Notes: generated by a model from the sequence alone, not told the origin. Shown: positions 43,354 to 54,968, counted from the first letter of the stretch. The stretch is DNA of 64,000 nucleotides from Cryptomeria japonica (GCF_030272615.1 NC_081409.1:474792573-474856572); one strand, 5' to 3'. A program made the numbers and translations.

Positions 43354-45069
43354 GGCTCAAGATGCGAATGGCCAACTTCTGAATATTTCGTGTCTCTGGG
43401 CCAAAAAAGTTCCACCAATGATCTGAGTTTGAAATGAGAAAAATAAATAAAATCAGTCTCACTCATGAACTCATTTAACAAGTTACAATATAGTATCGAA
43501 TAAAACTAAAATTAAGCCTAACAATTTATTTTTACCTGGCATCATAGTTGTCCTACCGTCTTTGGCGACAGGACGAGAGAAGGTCTCCCCTTGTGCATCT
43601 GAGAACATCTGTAGCTCTCGAAAAAGGTCTATTTGAGAAGTACTAGCAGGTCCCATCTTCTCCATGATTGCATATAGCCCATTAAGGACCTCCACATCAG
43701 CCTTGAAAGAAGGGATAAAACGGAATGCCGGATTTAGATAATAGGCTGCCGCATGGATGGGCCTATGAAGCTGATGATGCCATCTCCTATCAATGATCTC
43801 CCAAATGGGACCATACTTGCTCTCATTTGCTCGATAGATGAATCTGATGGCCTCCTTCGCCCTATCCATGCCCTCATATATATAGCCCATTGCGGGCTTA
43901 TCTCCATCCGCAACTCGCAACAAAACCACCAAGGGCTTAACAAACTGCAAAATTGAAAATATTGTGTAATTTAGAAAAATGAGCAAATAAGAGAATACAT
44001 ATAATAAGTTATAAAACATGAAGTTAAATTGTAGAATTTATAAAAAAATTACCTTCACTATCTCATCTCAAGGGACCCAAAAGCCTTGCTCATAAAAAAT
44101 GCAGTTTGCCATCTCTATCCCTGATTCCCTGTAGGGGTGGTAGCATAGGATGAGGAAGACCACTCCTCACCAACAATCATATGTCTCAAGGCAGACTTAG
44201 ACCTAAGCATGGACTGCAATGTGAGGAAGTTTGTGGCAAATCTTGTGATTCCTGGATGAGCTAACTCCTTCTGCTCTGTGTATTGTCTCATAAGAGCCAA
44301 CGCCCATGAATGATTATATACAAATTTGTAGACATTTCTTGCCCTTTCTACACATCTCTTGACCCATGGGATTTTTCCAATATCCTCCAACATGAGGTCA
44401 ATGCAATGAGCAACACATGGAGTCCAAACTATAGATGGGTGCCTCTCCATCAATAGTCTACCTGCAGCAACATAATTTGTTGCATTGTAAATTGTAATTA
44501 ATGGAGGTACAAACTACAAGATAGTAATTAATTTGCAAACAAAATTAGTTTGTAATCAAAAGTTTACCCGCAGCAACATAATTTGCTGCATTGTCGGTCA
44601 CCACTTGTACCACGTTCTCCTCACCCACATCTTCAATCACCTCCTCTATCTGCTCACATAGGTATGTGGCATTCTTGCAATGGGTGGAGGCATCAATGGA
44701 CTTGATGAAAACGGTGCCCCCTGAAATAAAAAAATAAAGCTAGGTCAATGATCATTCAATAAACCATTAGATAAAAAATAAAAAATTAAAGACTATATGA
44801 AACTAAAATTAATCAATCACCTGCGGAAGAAACAAGAAAATTAAGGAGAGTTCTATTTCTCCTATCCGTCCAACCATCAGTCATGATGGTGCAACCTTTA
44901 GTGCTCCATATGTGGCGTCGTTCATCTAAATCCTTTTTCACATCATCCGCCATTTGAGACAAAATGGGTCCCCTCAAATCACTCTCACTAGGGGCTTTGA
45001 ACCCCGCCCCGCATATGGTAATGGCATCAACCATTTGTTGCCAATAAGGAGACCTGTCGCAAAGAAACT

Positions 45070-45150
45070 CAATGAGATAAGTTAAGTATAAAAATTCAAT
45101 GAGATAAGTTAAGTATAAAAATTCAATGAGATAAGTTAAGTATAAAAATT
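45070..45150 (+). repeat. 27-bp tandem triplication in a hAT-1 intron
   Basis: Three identical adjacent copies of a 27-bp unit (CAATGAGATAAGTTAAGTAT...) in the intron between exons 1 and 2. Exact identity implies recent expansion. Confidence 0.95.
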
Positions 45151-46439
45151 AAAACAATCAAAGTTATCAAACATAAAAGTTAGTAAAACATTCACCTGGC
45201 TACAAAGAATGGAATACAACTGTAGCTCCAAAACCTGCCAACTGCCATTTTAGCAGCATCATGGACCTCCTTGTTCCAACCCATGCCCTCAAGCGACGGT
45301 TGGGACCCAAGAGTAGTGCGAGGCACAAAGAAGGAATCCAACCTAGATTTACGAATCCTAGGTCCAATGGTAACATTCCCACTACAACTACTAGTGGTAG
45401 GAGCATGAGAAGTGGCGGTGGCACTGCCACTTATAGAAGCAAAAGCAGAAACGGAAGCACCAACAGTAGCAAACTGAGTGGGACGATATGGAGATAAGGA
45501 AGAAGGGCCTCCAATACAACCTAATTGTGTCCCTCTTCCTAAAACTGTCTCTCTCCCAATGGCCGCTCGATCCTCCTTTTGTTTCTTTTTTCTTTCAATC
45601 TCCTCAACCATTACATAACAATCACGTACGGCCTCAGGGACTGCTTTTAGGCATGGTTCGGCATCATGTCCACGCACACCAACAATATGGTATTTCAGCC
45701 TATATATACCTCCATGGAATATTGTTCTGCAAAACATACATTTTGTTTGCCCCTTCCCTTGCCCTGGAAAATCCTCATGATATTTCCAAGTAGGGTCCTT
45801 TCTAATGGGGGGTCTAGAAGCTGAAGTAGACATTTTAGGATAGTTTTGTGAAATTTGAAGTTGAGGCAAATTGAAATAATAAAGTGAAGTTTGCTGCAAT
45901 AAAACATTACAAATACAAAATAAAATTAATACATATTACATACATTAAAAAAAAATAAAGTAGGGTTTGTCAAACCCTACTTAAAAAAAAAATAATTTAC
46001 AAACCCTACATAGTACAACACTACAACTACATACTACATGCTACATACACACATACAAAAGATTTTGAAAGAAGATGTAAAACTTTCAAAATAAATGGAT
46101 ACAAAATGGAATTTTTGCATACAAGAAACAAACTAATCTTCAAAAAAACAACCGTACCTCTTACAACAAGCTTGAAACGAGCTGCAAAGTCTTCCTATCC
46201 AATTCTTGATGCACCAAATCGAAACACAATGCAGCTCCAATGTGACAAATTGAAGAAAACTTGAGCTTCCTCCTTGCTGGTTTTTCTTCTATGCACCCTT
46301 GTTTTTCTTCCCAACTCACTTTACTCTTCCTTTTTTTGCAAGTGAATGAAATGAAAGTCACTTTTAGCGCTAGAAGACAATTAACATAAAAAAACGGACT
46401 TCAAAAAACATTGCATATTAATTTTTTTGTGTTTTTTTT

Positions 46440-46631
46440 GTTTGGTAGACGCCGGCCGAGTGCGAGGCTCGGGACTCACCGAGTTTGGCGAGTTTGGGCC
46501 AAACTCGCCAACTCGGCGAGTTTGGTGGTTTTACTCGCCCGACTCGGACGAGTCCGAGTCGGAGCCCCTGGGACTTGCCAGGCCTGACTCAGACTCGGAC
46601 TCGCCGAGTTTGGGCGAGTCCCGTTTCTCTG
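46440..46631 (-). repeat. hAT-1 right terminal/subterminal repeats (5' end of gene)
   Basis: Roughly fifteen CGAGT/ACTCG words in both orientations, ending in the TIR GTTTCTCTG. Same style as the left end of hAT-2 (53540-53700). Such subterminal clusters are usually transposase-binding sites in hAT elements. Confidence 0.85.
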
Positions 46632-46639
46632 ATTTCAAG

Positions 46640-47664
46640 GCCCCAAATTGGTTTGTGTGATATGAAAGTCTATAGTCTGCACCTCTTGTAGTTTTCTTAT
46701 TACTAGTGGTATGGCCATCTCAACAATGATATGACATTCATCATTCATTCTGAATCTGGTTTGTCTCTTTGCCTTTTTTATTTCTTCATTTTTCCATCAT
46801 GGCAGAAATAACACCCAAATTGAGGGGTTTTGCTAGTCATAATTCTTCTTTTCATTGCCAAAGAGGTCTTAACCCACTCAAGAGCATCCTCTACTAGTTT
46901 CTTGTGAGTTTCAACTTATGTCGAAATTTTTTCCATAGGCTGAATTAGTGGAATGAATGAGGTATGGGAAGGGAGATTATGGTGATGAGGTGGTTTAGAA
47001 GGCAAAGATGATTCTTTTGTTTGAGAATAGCAAGTAGAGAAACTGTTGCAAGAACATAACATCTAGAGGGCATGATTTCTGACTCATGAAACCAGTTAAG
47101 TTCAATTCTTTTCAGAATGAAGATCTCAATGAGTTTGGGGTCACCATACCTACTTGCTTTAGTCAATGACCTTTTGACATTTTTTAGGGTCTAAATTCTC
47201 TATTTAAGGCTGCAGAATTGTATTTTAGTATTTTTAGAATATTAGACTTATTGGCTTTGTTTCAGAGTGTGAATCTGGTTTGCAAGTCACTCGCGAGGCT
47301 TATTTGGACATATAAAGGATATTGGATAATTATTAGGCTGTTTGTACTTTATTGTAAGGTTGCAAGCTTGCAGCAGTTGCCGAATTTAGCAATTTTGGTT
47401 GTTTTAGGCAGTTTCTAGTTTTATTATTTTTTATTGCATCATAATTGTGCTAATTAGTGGGAGAGTGGGGATTTATTTTAAAAGAAAGACTCTTATTTAT
47501 GTTGATTCTAGTTGTTGAAGAAAAATAATATATATTTTTGGTTCACTTATTGTAAAAAAATATTGTTGAGTTATTTCTGCATTTATAGATTTATAAAAAA
47601 ACTAGAAGAAATAAGAGGAGAAACAAATGTAGGAACGTGAAGAACCAAAAGAGATGGAGTAGTG
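46640..47664. other. Unassigned sequence
   Basis: AT-rich host sequence beyond the hAT-1 TSD. No domain-bearing frame, LTR end or tandem array recognised. Confidence 0.4.
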
Positions 47665-48337
47665 TGATATCCCCATACTTGCAACCTGCAAACCAATTTT
47701 GTGAAGTCTCTAAGAGAGATAAAATTGCAAAGGCAAACCAATTGACTAAGGCCTATGCAAGACTTGTAACCATCAAACATGAACCGCCAAGTGGAGTAAG
47801 AGGGTTGTAGAGAACAACCACTCTTAGGCTTGGTGTAGAAATGGCTCAAAATAGGCTTCCCATTTCTTCCCAAGAAGGGAATGAGAATGGCACAAAGGAT
47901 AACTTGAGCTGCCAAGTGGAGCAAGTCTCTTAGGCTTGGTGTAGAAATGGCTCAAGGGAAGTCCCCATTCCATCCTAGTATGAACAAAAGACTAATATAA
48001 AGTCAACTAGTGAAAGCGAATTATGGCTCAAGGAATCCAATCCCTCTCAGGTTGGGCAAAATGGCTCAAGGAAGCCAGTCCATCTCAAGTTTAGGCAAAA
48101 GGGCTCAAGGAAGCCAGTCCCTCTAATATTTGGGAAAAATGGCTCAAGGAAGCCAGTCCCTCCAAGTTGCAATGTATGCAATAGAAATTAAGTAGTAATC
48201 TTTCTAACATTTATCATTACTTTGATTTATATGATTACATGTTTGGTTTTACTAATATATGTGCAGGTTCATCCAAGAAAGGAGACAAGGAAGAGGGAAA
48301 TTGCTTGAGGACAAGCAAATTCAAGAGGGGGAGGCTA
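47665..48337 (+). mobile_element. LTR element remnant: LTR start, tandem repeats, PPT
   Basis: Starts TGATATCCCCATACTTGCAA; the same ~115 bp recur at 48338, so these are two LTR starts of one element. Between them lie a ~45-bp tandem repeat (47938-48170) and, just before the second start, GAGGACAAGC then TTCAAGAGGGGGAGGCTA, a PPT of the type seen in plant gypsy elements. No gag or pol remains, so the interior has been deleted. Confidence 0.6.
47938..48170 (+). repeat. Imperfect tandem repeat with ATGGCTCAAGGAAGCCAGTCC
   Basis: Four to five copies, spaced about 45-55 bp, of (A/G)GGCTCAAGG(A)AGCCAGTCC(C/A)TCT followed by a variable GTT(G/T)GG(G/C)AAAA spacer. Related single copies occur at 47840 and 47945. 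Non-coding. Confidence 0.75.
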
Positions 48338-48455
48338 TGATATCCCCATACTTGCAACCTACAAACCAATTTTGTGAAGTCTCTAAGAGAGACAAAATTG
48401 CAAAGGAAAACCAATCGACTAAGGCCTACGCAAGACTCGTAACCGTCAAACATGA
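48338..48455 (+). repeat. Second LTR start of the TGATATCCCC element (truncated)
   Basis: Repeats the start at 47665 (TGATATCCCCATACTTGCAA, GAAGTCTCTAAGAGAGA, AACCAAT(C/T)GACTAAGGCCTA) with few changes. It stops matching near 48455, where a different LTR-like sequence begins. Confidence 0.7.
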
Positions 48456-49677
48456 TGTTTGTAAACACCCATATCTACTACGGAAAGTAAATATTGCATG
48501 AGTAGATCTTCTACGCTAAGGGAAAGGAACAATTCAGATGTGTTCGATTAAAGGAAAGAGTCAGTTTTGATAAGAAATGACAAATCAATGGCACCTGGCA
48601 GGTATCGTCTTGGCATAAAAGACTTATCGGGTGGTGAGTACAAAGGTATGAAGAAATTCATTGGCAGTAGATGGTCATCAATTCATAATAGCGATCATAT
48701 AGATTAGAAGATTTACGGACCAATCGAGCATGTGACGCTAATCCCACATCATGGCAAGGAGTGACGCTATGAAGATTAGGAGCAATATGTCGAACGTAAG
48801 AAATTATATCGACTTACATATTGGAGGAGGGTGTTATCAATAATAGTTGATAAAGTAATGGCTTTGTATCATTGATTATATAAATAAGATTAAAGAATAT
48901 ATTTTAGAAGACATGAATCATCTCAACATTATTGGCGATTGCTATGATGAAGATTCTCATGATGAAGAGTGTGATGTCTTGGTGTAGCAATTAAAGAAGA
49001 CTAATTGTTAATTCAGATTGAGTCTATGGCAGCGGTTGGAAATCATTAATGGTGCGGTTAAGCATAATAAGAAAATGTGATTAAGTCAATACTCATTATG
49101 TTAACAAAGGAAAGCATCGATAATGAAAGGTCATAGGACATGACCCTTGGTAACGTAATTTCTCATCCTAAGCACATTGTATAAAAGGATACTCAATTCC
49201 ATTTCAGAAAGGATCATCATAGAAGTTTATATTTTAATTAATAATCCGATCACTCTCCAGTGACATCAAATTTATTATCTGCTTATATCATCTGCAAGTC
49301 AGACATTGCAGCCAATGCAAGAAAGACAGTTATTGCACGTATTGACAGATCATTCAAAGATGGCAACTTTATTATAAGTTGCAGATCAAAGACAGCAACA
49401 TCTTGCTCAAGGATATTTTATGTTTTGCATGAATATATTGATATTTACATCAGGCACAACAGTATAATAGCATCACCCTAAGGGATAAGTAATTATATTC
49501 AAAGCATATTCCATAATTGTATAATCAGACATTGCTATTAATTTTTTATACATTTATACATTATATCAGAAATCACAGTGGAATGAATAAACAAAACATC
49601 CATTAATTGATCTCATTGTAAGAAGACTTAAGGTAATTGTCTCATAAGGGCTAATTGTCCTAAAACGGGACATTACA
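48456..49677 (+). repeat. LTR-like sequence ending GGGACATTACA
   Basis: Starts TGTTTGTAAACACCC and ends ACGGGACATTACA (TG..CA). Parts resemble 2700-3458 and 24033-24706. Contains a TATAAAAGG box near 49191. No matching TSD (CATGA left, AGTAG right), so this may be a chimera rather than a clean insertion. Confidence 0.5.
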
Positions 49678-51780
49678 AGTAGGATTAAGATGCACTTGTG
49701 GAGGAGGTCTCACACTTTTCTTTGTGATCAACTTGTTCTTGTTGACTTTAGGGAAATCATTTACCTCACAAAGGGCCTTCAATTTCTTTTTTCTCTCTTT
49801 GCCCCTATCATTACCATTTGTGACATTTGCATTTATCATCATTCATACTTGTGAACTTGAGGCTGTCCTTTTTCTTAAGCATTTTGGTGGCTGATTCAAG
49901 GATTTAGACCTCTTTCCCTTTGATATTTTGGTGGTATGTTCAAGAAGTTTTGCCTTGACGAACTCTTTGTTCAATCTATCATTGCTTTATTCATCAAGTC
50001 TACTGGAGTAGATTCTTTAGTAGCCCAATTTATTGATGGTGGGGGCTGCTGATCCAACTGCGTGTCTACAAAACATGGTGACAAAACTTTCTTTCGAATC
50101 TACCAAACCCTATGGCACACTCATTGTAGTATAAGAAAACAAACCTTTCAATGTCATTCTACTAATTTTCCTTCTAACTTCATTTGGTATAGTATCATCC
50201 CATTATTATTCCTTCATCCAATCTCATAGACATCCACATAGTTGCCTATTAGTCTTCAAGATTACTCACATGGGCAAATTTAGAGCTAATTTTCTTAACA
50301 TGAAGCCTCTAGTGTCAGATTGTTCTTTTATCATGCAACTTGAAGTTAAATTAGTAATTTTGTCAAACCATGCTTTTAGCATCTAGGGTATTAAGCATTT
50401 GTACACACTTATGAATTGAAAACTTAACTCCCGACTCAGGCTTGCCTCTTGAAATAAAATGTACCTTTGCCTATTGCTAAGAATATTTCATTAAAATCAT
50501 TTGATTACTAGGGTACTGTGGAAGTTTGTAAGGATAGGAATTGAACCCACATACTCAAATAGAGGTGAGCACAGGGAATTGGATTAACCAATCAGTCCAC
50601 TCTGAAATGAGGACCCTAGCTTGGTTTGTTATCTTAACATGCTTTTGATTCCTCAAGGTCCTTATCCTAAGCACAGCATCTTGTCATTTACTCTTTTGTA
50701 GTGTTTCATTCCCTGTCTATACTCCAACTGTGCATATTGTTTGTAGAATACTTGTCTTTCTCTTATCATGTTTCTTGCTTGCACCAACATGTGCATCAAA
50801 TGTGAAACAATGTGACAACTATGTTTTTGGAAGAAATTACACAACTACTGATGGATGATATCGTTTATGAGTTCTCCCTAATTAGTGAATTTTTTATCTT
50901 CAGAAATAATATTAATGTTCTAGGACATCCACTTGTTGAATGTTCTCGTTTCAAGCTGCCTTGTTACCTAGTTCAACAAGCTAATCATTTTGCTCAGTTT
51001 ATCCTTGAATTTTTTTTGGCAACAAAAATTTGGGTAACCTCTTTGACCTCTTCAGTTCAAGAAACCATTTCTCACCCAACTCCTTTTGGCATTCTTCCAA
51101 GTTAGTATTCCATGTTATTTCACATATTTTAAAATCAACCACCTAAGTCTCTCAAAGGGCTTCAATTGAAAAGTAACCTCAAAGAAATTTGGGTCAAGCT
51201 TGCACACTACATGATCATCAAAATTTTGGATGTTGCTTCTATTTGGATCATAGTGATGTGCACATGCCAAAGCTTACTATTGACATTGGATAGAAATCAA
51301 GAAAGTAGCTGCTTGAAGCAATCCACTGTCCCTTAGTCTCTTTGAAAACTTGGAAATAACTTAAAAGGTTTTCTTTTTAGCAGTCCTTGTCACTCTTCCC
51401 AATACTAGAATATTTCACTTGTTTTTCGACCTCAATCTCATAGGAGCTCTTCTTGATGCACACTAACATGGTTATCCTTCTCAAAATGTGCACTTCTCAA
51501 GAACTCAACACATCTCAAAACACACTATTGATTTTCAAACTTTTGGCTAGGCATGAATAGGAGACTAAGTGTCACAACTTTCACTTGAACATATTTATGG
51601 TTAGACAAACTCACGCCTTAAAATACAACTTTTGAATACCTTCATATATGAATTCGATGAGCCCATTAACACAACCTTGGGAATGATGAACCTTACTCAA
51701 GACAAGACAATCAACAAAGCCATAACCTTGACACTCTAGATCTATATGCAACAAATTGATTAGGGATAGAACAAAAACAT
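49678..51780. other. Unassigned sequence
   Basis: Frames at 49660-49842 (minus; Lys-rich, KNKLITKKSVRPPPQVHLNP) and 50812-51105 (plus) are short and match nothing I recognise. The prose-like low-stop stretches may be old retroelement coding debris. No terminal repeats or arrays. Confidence 0.35.
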
Positions 51781-51959
51781 GTGAAAAGGGTTTTATTCTC
51801 GTGTTTTCTGTTCTACGTGCGATTTCAGACGACCTGTTTTCTGTATCTAGCGCAAGGGTTTCACGACCTTTTTGCAGAAGGGTTTTTTGTGGATTTTGTG
51901 TATATCGTGTCGTGTTTCAGTCATGATTTTGTGAAGGTTTTTTGGCTCACACAACGGGT

Positions 51960-52560
51960 TCAATAGATTTTTTTGCCATGTTTTTGAGTTTTGCATTGTG
52001 GTCTGCACGATATGTTTTGCTTTGATTTTCGAGTTTTTTAATATTTTTCCCTTAAAAAAAAATTATTTCAGGTTTTGATGATTTTTCCCTAAAAAAAATT
52101 ATTTCTGGATTTTTATATTTTTTTCCTAAAAAAAATTATTTCCGAGTTTTATAATTTTTTCTCCATAGAAATATAATTTTGGTTTTTTAATTATTTATTT
52201 TCCACAAAAAAATTATTTTGTGGGTTCTATTAATTTTTTCGACAAATATTATTTTTTTGGGTTTTCTGATTTTTCTCCACAAAAAATCATTGGAGGGTCT
52301 TGCTTTATTTTTTTCTTAAAAAACAGGGTTTTGCCGTGTGATGTCTAATGTTTTGCCATGCGCCATTTGTGGGTTTTCATGATTTTTTCCTCAAAAATTG
52401 TTCATAGGGTTTATAATTTTTGCTTAAAAATTATCATTTGTAATTCGCGATGTTAGTGTGGGATTTTGGTTATTTGGGTTATACTGTTTTTTCTACAAAA
52501 ATGATGATTTGTAACCTCAGATTTCAAGGTTTGATGGGATTTTCCACAAAAATCGTGCTT
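51960..52560 (+). repeat. Degenerate tandem repeats of TTTTTCCxxAAAAAAATTATTT type
   Basis: About ten imperfect units of 45-60 bp, each with a GGGTTTT(A/G)AT stretch, TTTTTCC(C/A)(T/C)(A)AAAAA and ATTATTT. They lie upstream of a copia-like LTR and are non-coding. Confidence 0.6.
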
Positions 52561-52925
52561 TGTTGCAGTTTGTTATGGGTCGCACCTAGAGTTGCTAGGG
52601 CGAACACTTGCAACCGTGGTATTTTGTAGTCTGTTTTGGAGCTGCTGGAGGGAACAGTGTTTAGTGCTCTTCTGCCAAAGTTTTTGCATTTTTTTATCAA
52701 AATCGTGTTTGTTGCTCATTGGAGGGTTTGTTGATTTTTCCTCAAAATTGTGGTTTCAGGCTTCTAAGGATTACATCAAGTTTGACGGCTTCTGGTACTC
52801 TTGGTCATTAACATTCTGCAAATCCTGGGAGGGTCTTCGTAGCAACAAAGTGTTCTTTGCATTGCATTTGTGATCAAAAGACATGTAGTGTCTTTTGTAG
52901 GGAATTGAGTACGATGACCATTAGG

Positions 52926-53235
52926 GAGGGTATTCAAATAATATTACATCTATTTTATAATGGTCAACTTAGTTGTTGACTTAGTTGTCTTTTTTAGTTT
53001 GTTTAGTGTAACTAGTGCTTCTTTTATTAGAATGCATGGTTAGCTTTTTAGTTTTTAGCTATTTAGCTTTTTTAAGCGTTTTTAGCTTTTTAGCTACGGG
53101 TTGAAGCTTTAGTTTAATTGTTTGTTCTTTTGAGAACACCGTCTTGTAATTCTCTTTATATACATTGTATATTCGTAAATAAATCATTCAATTATTTGAT
53201 TATTTTTGCAATTAATTTTTCACAATCATTGTTCC
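52926..53235 (+). repeat. Copia-like 3' LTR fragment
   Basis: AGGGAGGGTAT (52924-52934) is a copia-type PPT, very like the one at 1490. The following ~300 bp are AT-rich with TTTAGCTTTTTAGC repeats, GTCTTGTAATTC and TTTATATACATTGTATATTCG, resembling U3-R-U5 of a small copia LTR. The other LTR is absent. Confidence 0.45.
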
Positions 53236-53373
53236 AAAAAGTTCTAGAATTTGGGGATGGGAGGATGTTAGAGATAGGTTTTGAGGACAATTTGACCATG
53301 AACCCAAATTTGGGGATAGCAGCAAGTAGTGTAAATGTAATATATTTAATACATGCATCCATATTCGACAATA

Positions 53374-53504
53374 TATGTATATGTATATACATATATATAC
53401 ATATATACATCTATATATATACATATATATGCATATATATATATATACATATATATATGCATATATATGCATATATATACACAGATATATACATCTATAT
53501 ATAT
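53374..53504 (+). repeat. TA/TATACA microsatellite, left part
   Basis: ATATAC/ATATATGC-type dinucleotide-rich tract interrupted at 53505 by hAT-2. It continues on the other side at 54699, so the transposon sits inside one tract. Confidence 0.9.
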
Positions 53505-53752
53505 CATAGAAACGAAAATTGCCATGAATCGCCTAATCTCGGCGAGTCCGAGTCCGAGTCATGCTCGTCGAGTCTTTGAGACTCGGACTCGGACTCGTCC
53601 GAGTCTAGCGAGCAAAATCGCCAGACTCGCCGAGTTGGCGAGTTTGGCTCAAACTCGCCAAACTCGGCGAGTCCTGAGCCCCAAACTCGGCGAGTCCTGG
53701 TTGGGTTAGTAAAATGACCAAAAAAAAACATTTTGAAAAGTTTTTAAAAATG

Positions 53753-54231
53753 AATGGTATCGTCTTTGTTCACTACAACCTCCGCTTGAGAATGAGAAAA
53801 ATTAGGGTTACAACATGCCAGCCAATAGAAAAATAACACCCAACGGCTTTATTAAATAATAAGTTTTTTTGGCCTCGCGGGGCACTGCCCCTTGACCCCA
53901 CCTTGGGGGCGTTGCCCCCAAACCCCCATTAAAAAATATGGGGGGAAATTGCGTCGATAGAAGTAGGGAAAATTTAACCTCTAAGTCTGACACTCATTGG
54001 ATCGACCAGGTAGATATAGAGGTTGAGACTGTAGCCATGGTAGAGGAGGAGAGGAGAGCACGAGCACAGACAGGAGATTCAGAGGCAGATAGTGACACGG
54101 ATGTTCCTGATGTTGGTGAGCATGGTATGGTGTCACGGGGAGCGGCTATGGCTGTCGAATCATCCAGGACCTACCTTAGACGCCTTCGCAGGGGGCCGGG
54201 GCCGGAGGGTGCAGGCTCCTCTGAGCCATAG
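53753..54231 (+). pseudogene. hAT-2 transposase C-terminal remnant
   Basis: Encodes the end of the transposase seen in hAT-1: MNGIVFVHYNLRLRMRK, a break of about 180 bp of unrelated G/C-rich sequence, then DQVDIEVETVAMVEEERRA and PDVGEHGMVSRGAAMAVES, ending GSSEP-stop at 54229. The hATC core before the MN block is missing, so there is no activity. A polyadenylation-like AATAAA lies in the 3' part. Confidence 0.85.
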
Positions 54232-54260
54232 GCTTGTAGTTGTATTTACCTTTGGTATTT

Positions 54261-54416
54261 GTATGAAACATTTGATGATGATCATATGATGACATGGATT
54301 TTTTATTCCATGAGTTTTGTAATATTGTATACATTTGAGTATGAAACATTTGATGATGATCATATGATGACATGGATTTTTTATTCCAGGAGTTTTGTAA
54401 TATTGTATACATTTGA
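54261..54416 (+). repeat. 78-bp tandem duplication in the hAT-2 3' region
   Basis: Two adjacent copies of GTATGAAACATTTGATGATG... with a couple of substitutions. hAT-1 has only one copy at the matching place (32560-32640, minus), so this duplication is specific to hAT-2. Confidence 0.9.
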
Positions 54417-54698
54417 CAATATTTATATATCTATGTTTGTTATTTCCTTCAGCTACAATTTGCGTTTATGCTTATGTGATTGATGTATACTTGTGTATGT
54501 AATCAAATGAGCCGAGTTTGATGATGTTATTGTGTCTTTAAGGTGTATTCAATAAAGGGTGCCTGAAACAAGTTTTAAATCTTTAAAAATCTCTAAATTT
54601 CTTGAGTTTTTCACTTTCCCGAGTCCAGCCGAGTGTGACGCCGAGTTTCGAGTCCGAGTCCGAGTCGGCCTTGCCCGAGTCCGAGCCTTGTTTCTTTG

Positions 54699-54968
54699 AT
54701 ATATATATACATATATACATCTATATATATATATGTATATATATATATATGCATATATATATACACATATATATACATATATATATACATATACATACAT
54801 ATATATACATATATATGTATATATATATTTATATGTATATGTATGTATATGTACATATATACACATGTATATACATATACATATGTATATATGTACATAT
54901 ACATACATATACATATACATATACATATATATATTCATATATATATATGTATATGTATATGTTTATAA
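54699..54968 (+). repeat. TA/TATACA microsatellite, right part
   Basis: About 270 bp of ATATAC, ATATGT and TATATA repeats directly after hAT-2. Apparent Tyr/Ile frames here are simple-sequence artefacts. Confidence 0.95.

Larger units (their letters stand above)
32683..45833 (-). pseudogene. hAT-1 transposase (BED finger, DUF659, hATC), interrupted
   Basis: Exons on the minus strand inferred from GT/AG borders: 45833-45196, 45053-44821, 44720-44568, 44461-44053, 43944-43536, then 43422-43359 joining 33220-32683 across G2. Exon 1 holds a BED-type zinc-finger segment (TKCMFCRTIFHGGIYRLKYHI). Exon 2 has TDGWTDRRNRTLLNF (first catalytic Asp) and exon 3 VVTDNAANY (second). Exon 4 holds TPCVAHCIDLMLEDI. 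Exon 5 is RWHHQLHRPIHAAAYYLNP. Exon 6 ends with GCERNWSMFEHIHSKRRNRL, the hATC dimerisation/catalytic-Glu block. The stop is TAG at 32683. Lesions besides G2: a 1-nt shift near 44120 and a TGA at the end of exon 4, and TAG at 32860. Confidence 0.9.
32267..46631 (-). mobile_element. hAT transposon (hAT-1) with 8-bp TSD, split by gypsy G2
   Basis: Flanked by ATTTCAAG on both sides (32259-32266 and 46632-46639), an 8-bp duplication diagnostic of hAT. The termini are inverted: left CAAAGAAACGAGTCTCGG, right end on the minus strand CAGAGAAACGGGACTCG. About 80 bp inside the left end and 190 bp inside the right end are dense CGAGT/ACTCG(G) subterminal repeats. Removing G2 (10,133 bp plus one TSD) leaves about 4.2 kb, a normal autonomous hAT size. 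It encodes a DUF659/hATC transposase on the minus strand in at least six exons. Confidence 0.95.
53505..54698 (+). mobile_element. hAT-2: 1.2-kb internally deleted hAT derivative
   Basis: Left CATAGAAACG, right (minus) CAAAGAAACAAGGCTCGG; flanked by ATATATAT on each side, consistent with an 8-bp TSD but not decisive in a TA tract. CGAGT/ACTCG clusters at both ends. The last ~90 bp match the left end of hAT-1, including GTTTCAGACACCCTTTATTG read on the opposite strand. Internally only the hATC tail remains: VFVHYNLRLRMRK at 53762-53802, then a GGGGC-rich filler (53870-53935), then IDQVDIEVETVAMVEEE to SSEP* (54001-54230). Non-autonomous. Confidence 0.9.

Noticed and set aside
43483-44019. Membrane-protein reading of the start of the 178-codon ORF (hydrophobic N-terminus)
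   Set aside because: The hydrophobic part is translated intron; coding begins at the acceptor near 43944 with FVKPLVVLLR of the hAT transposase.
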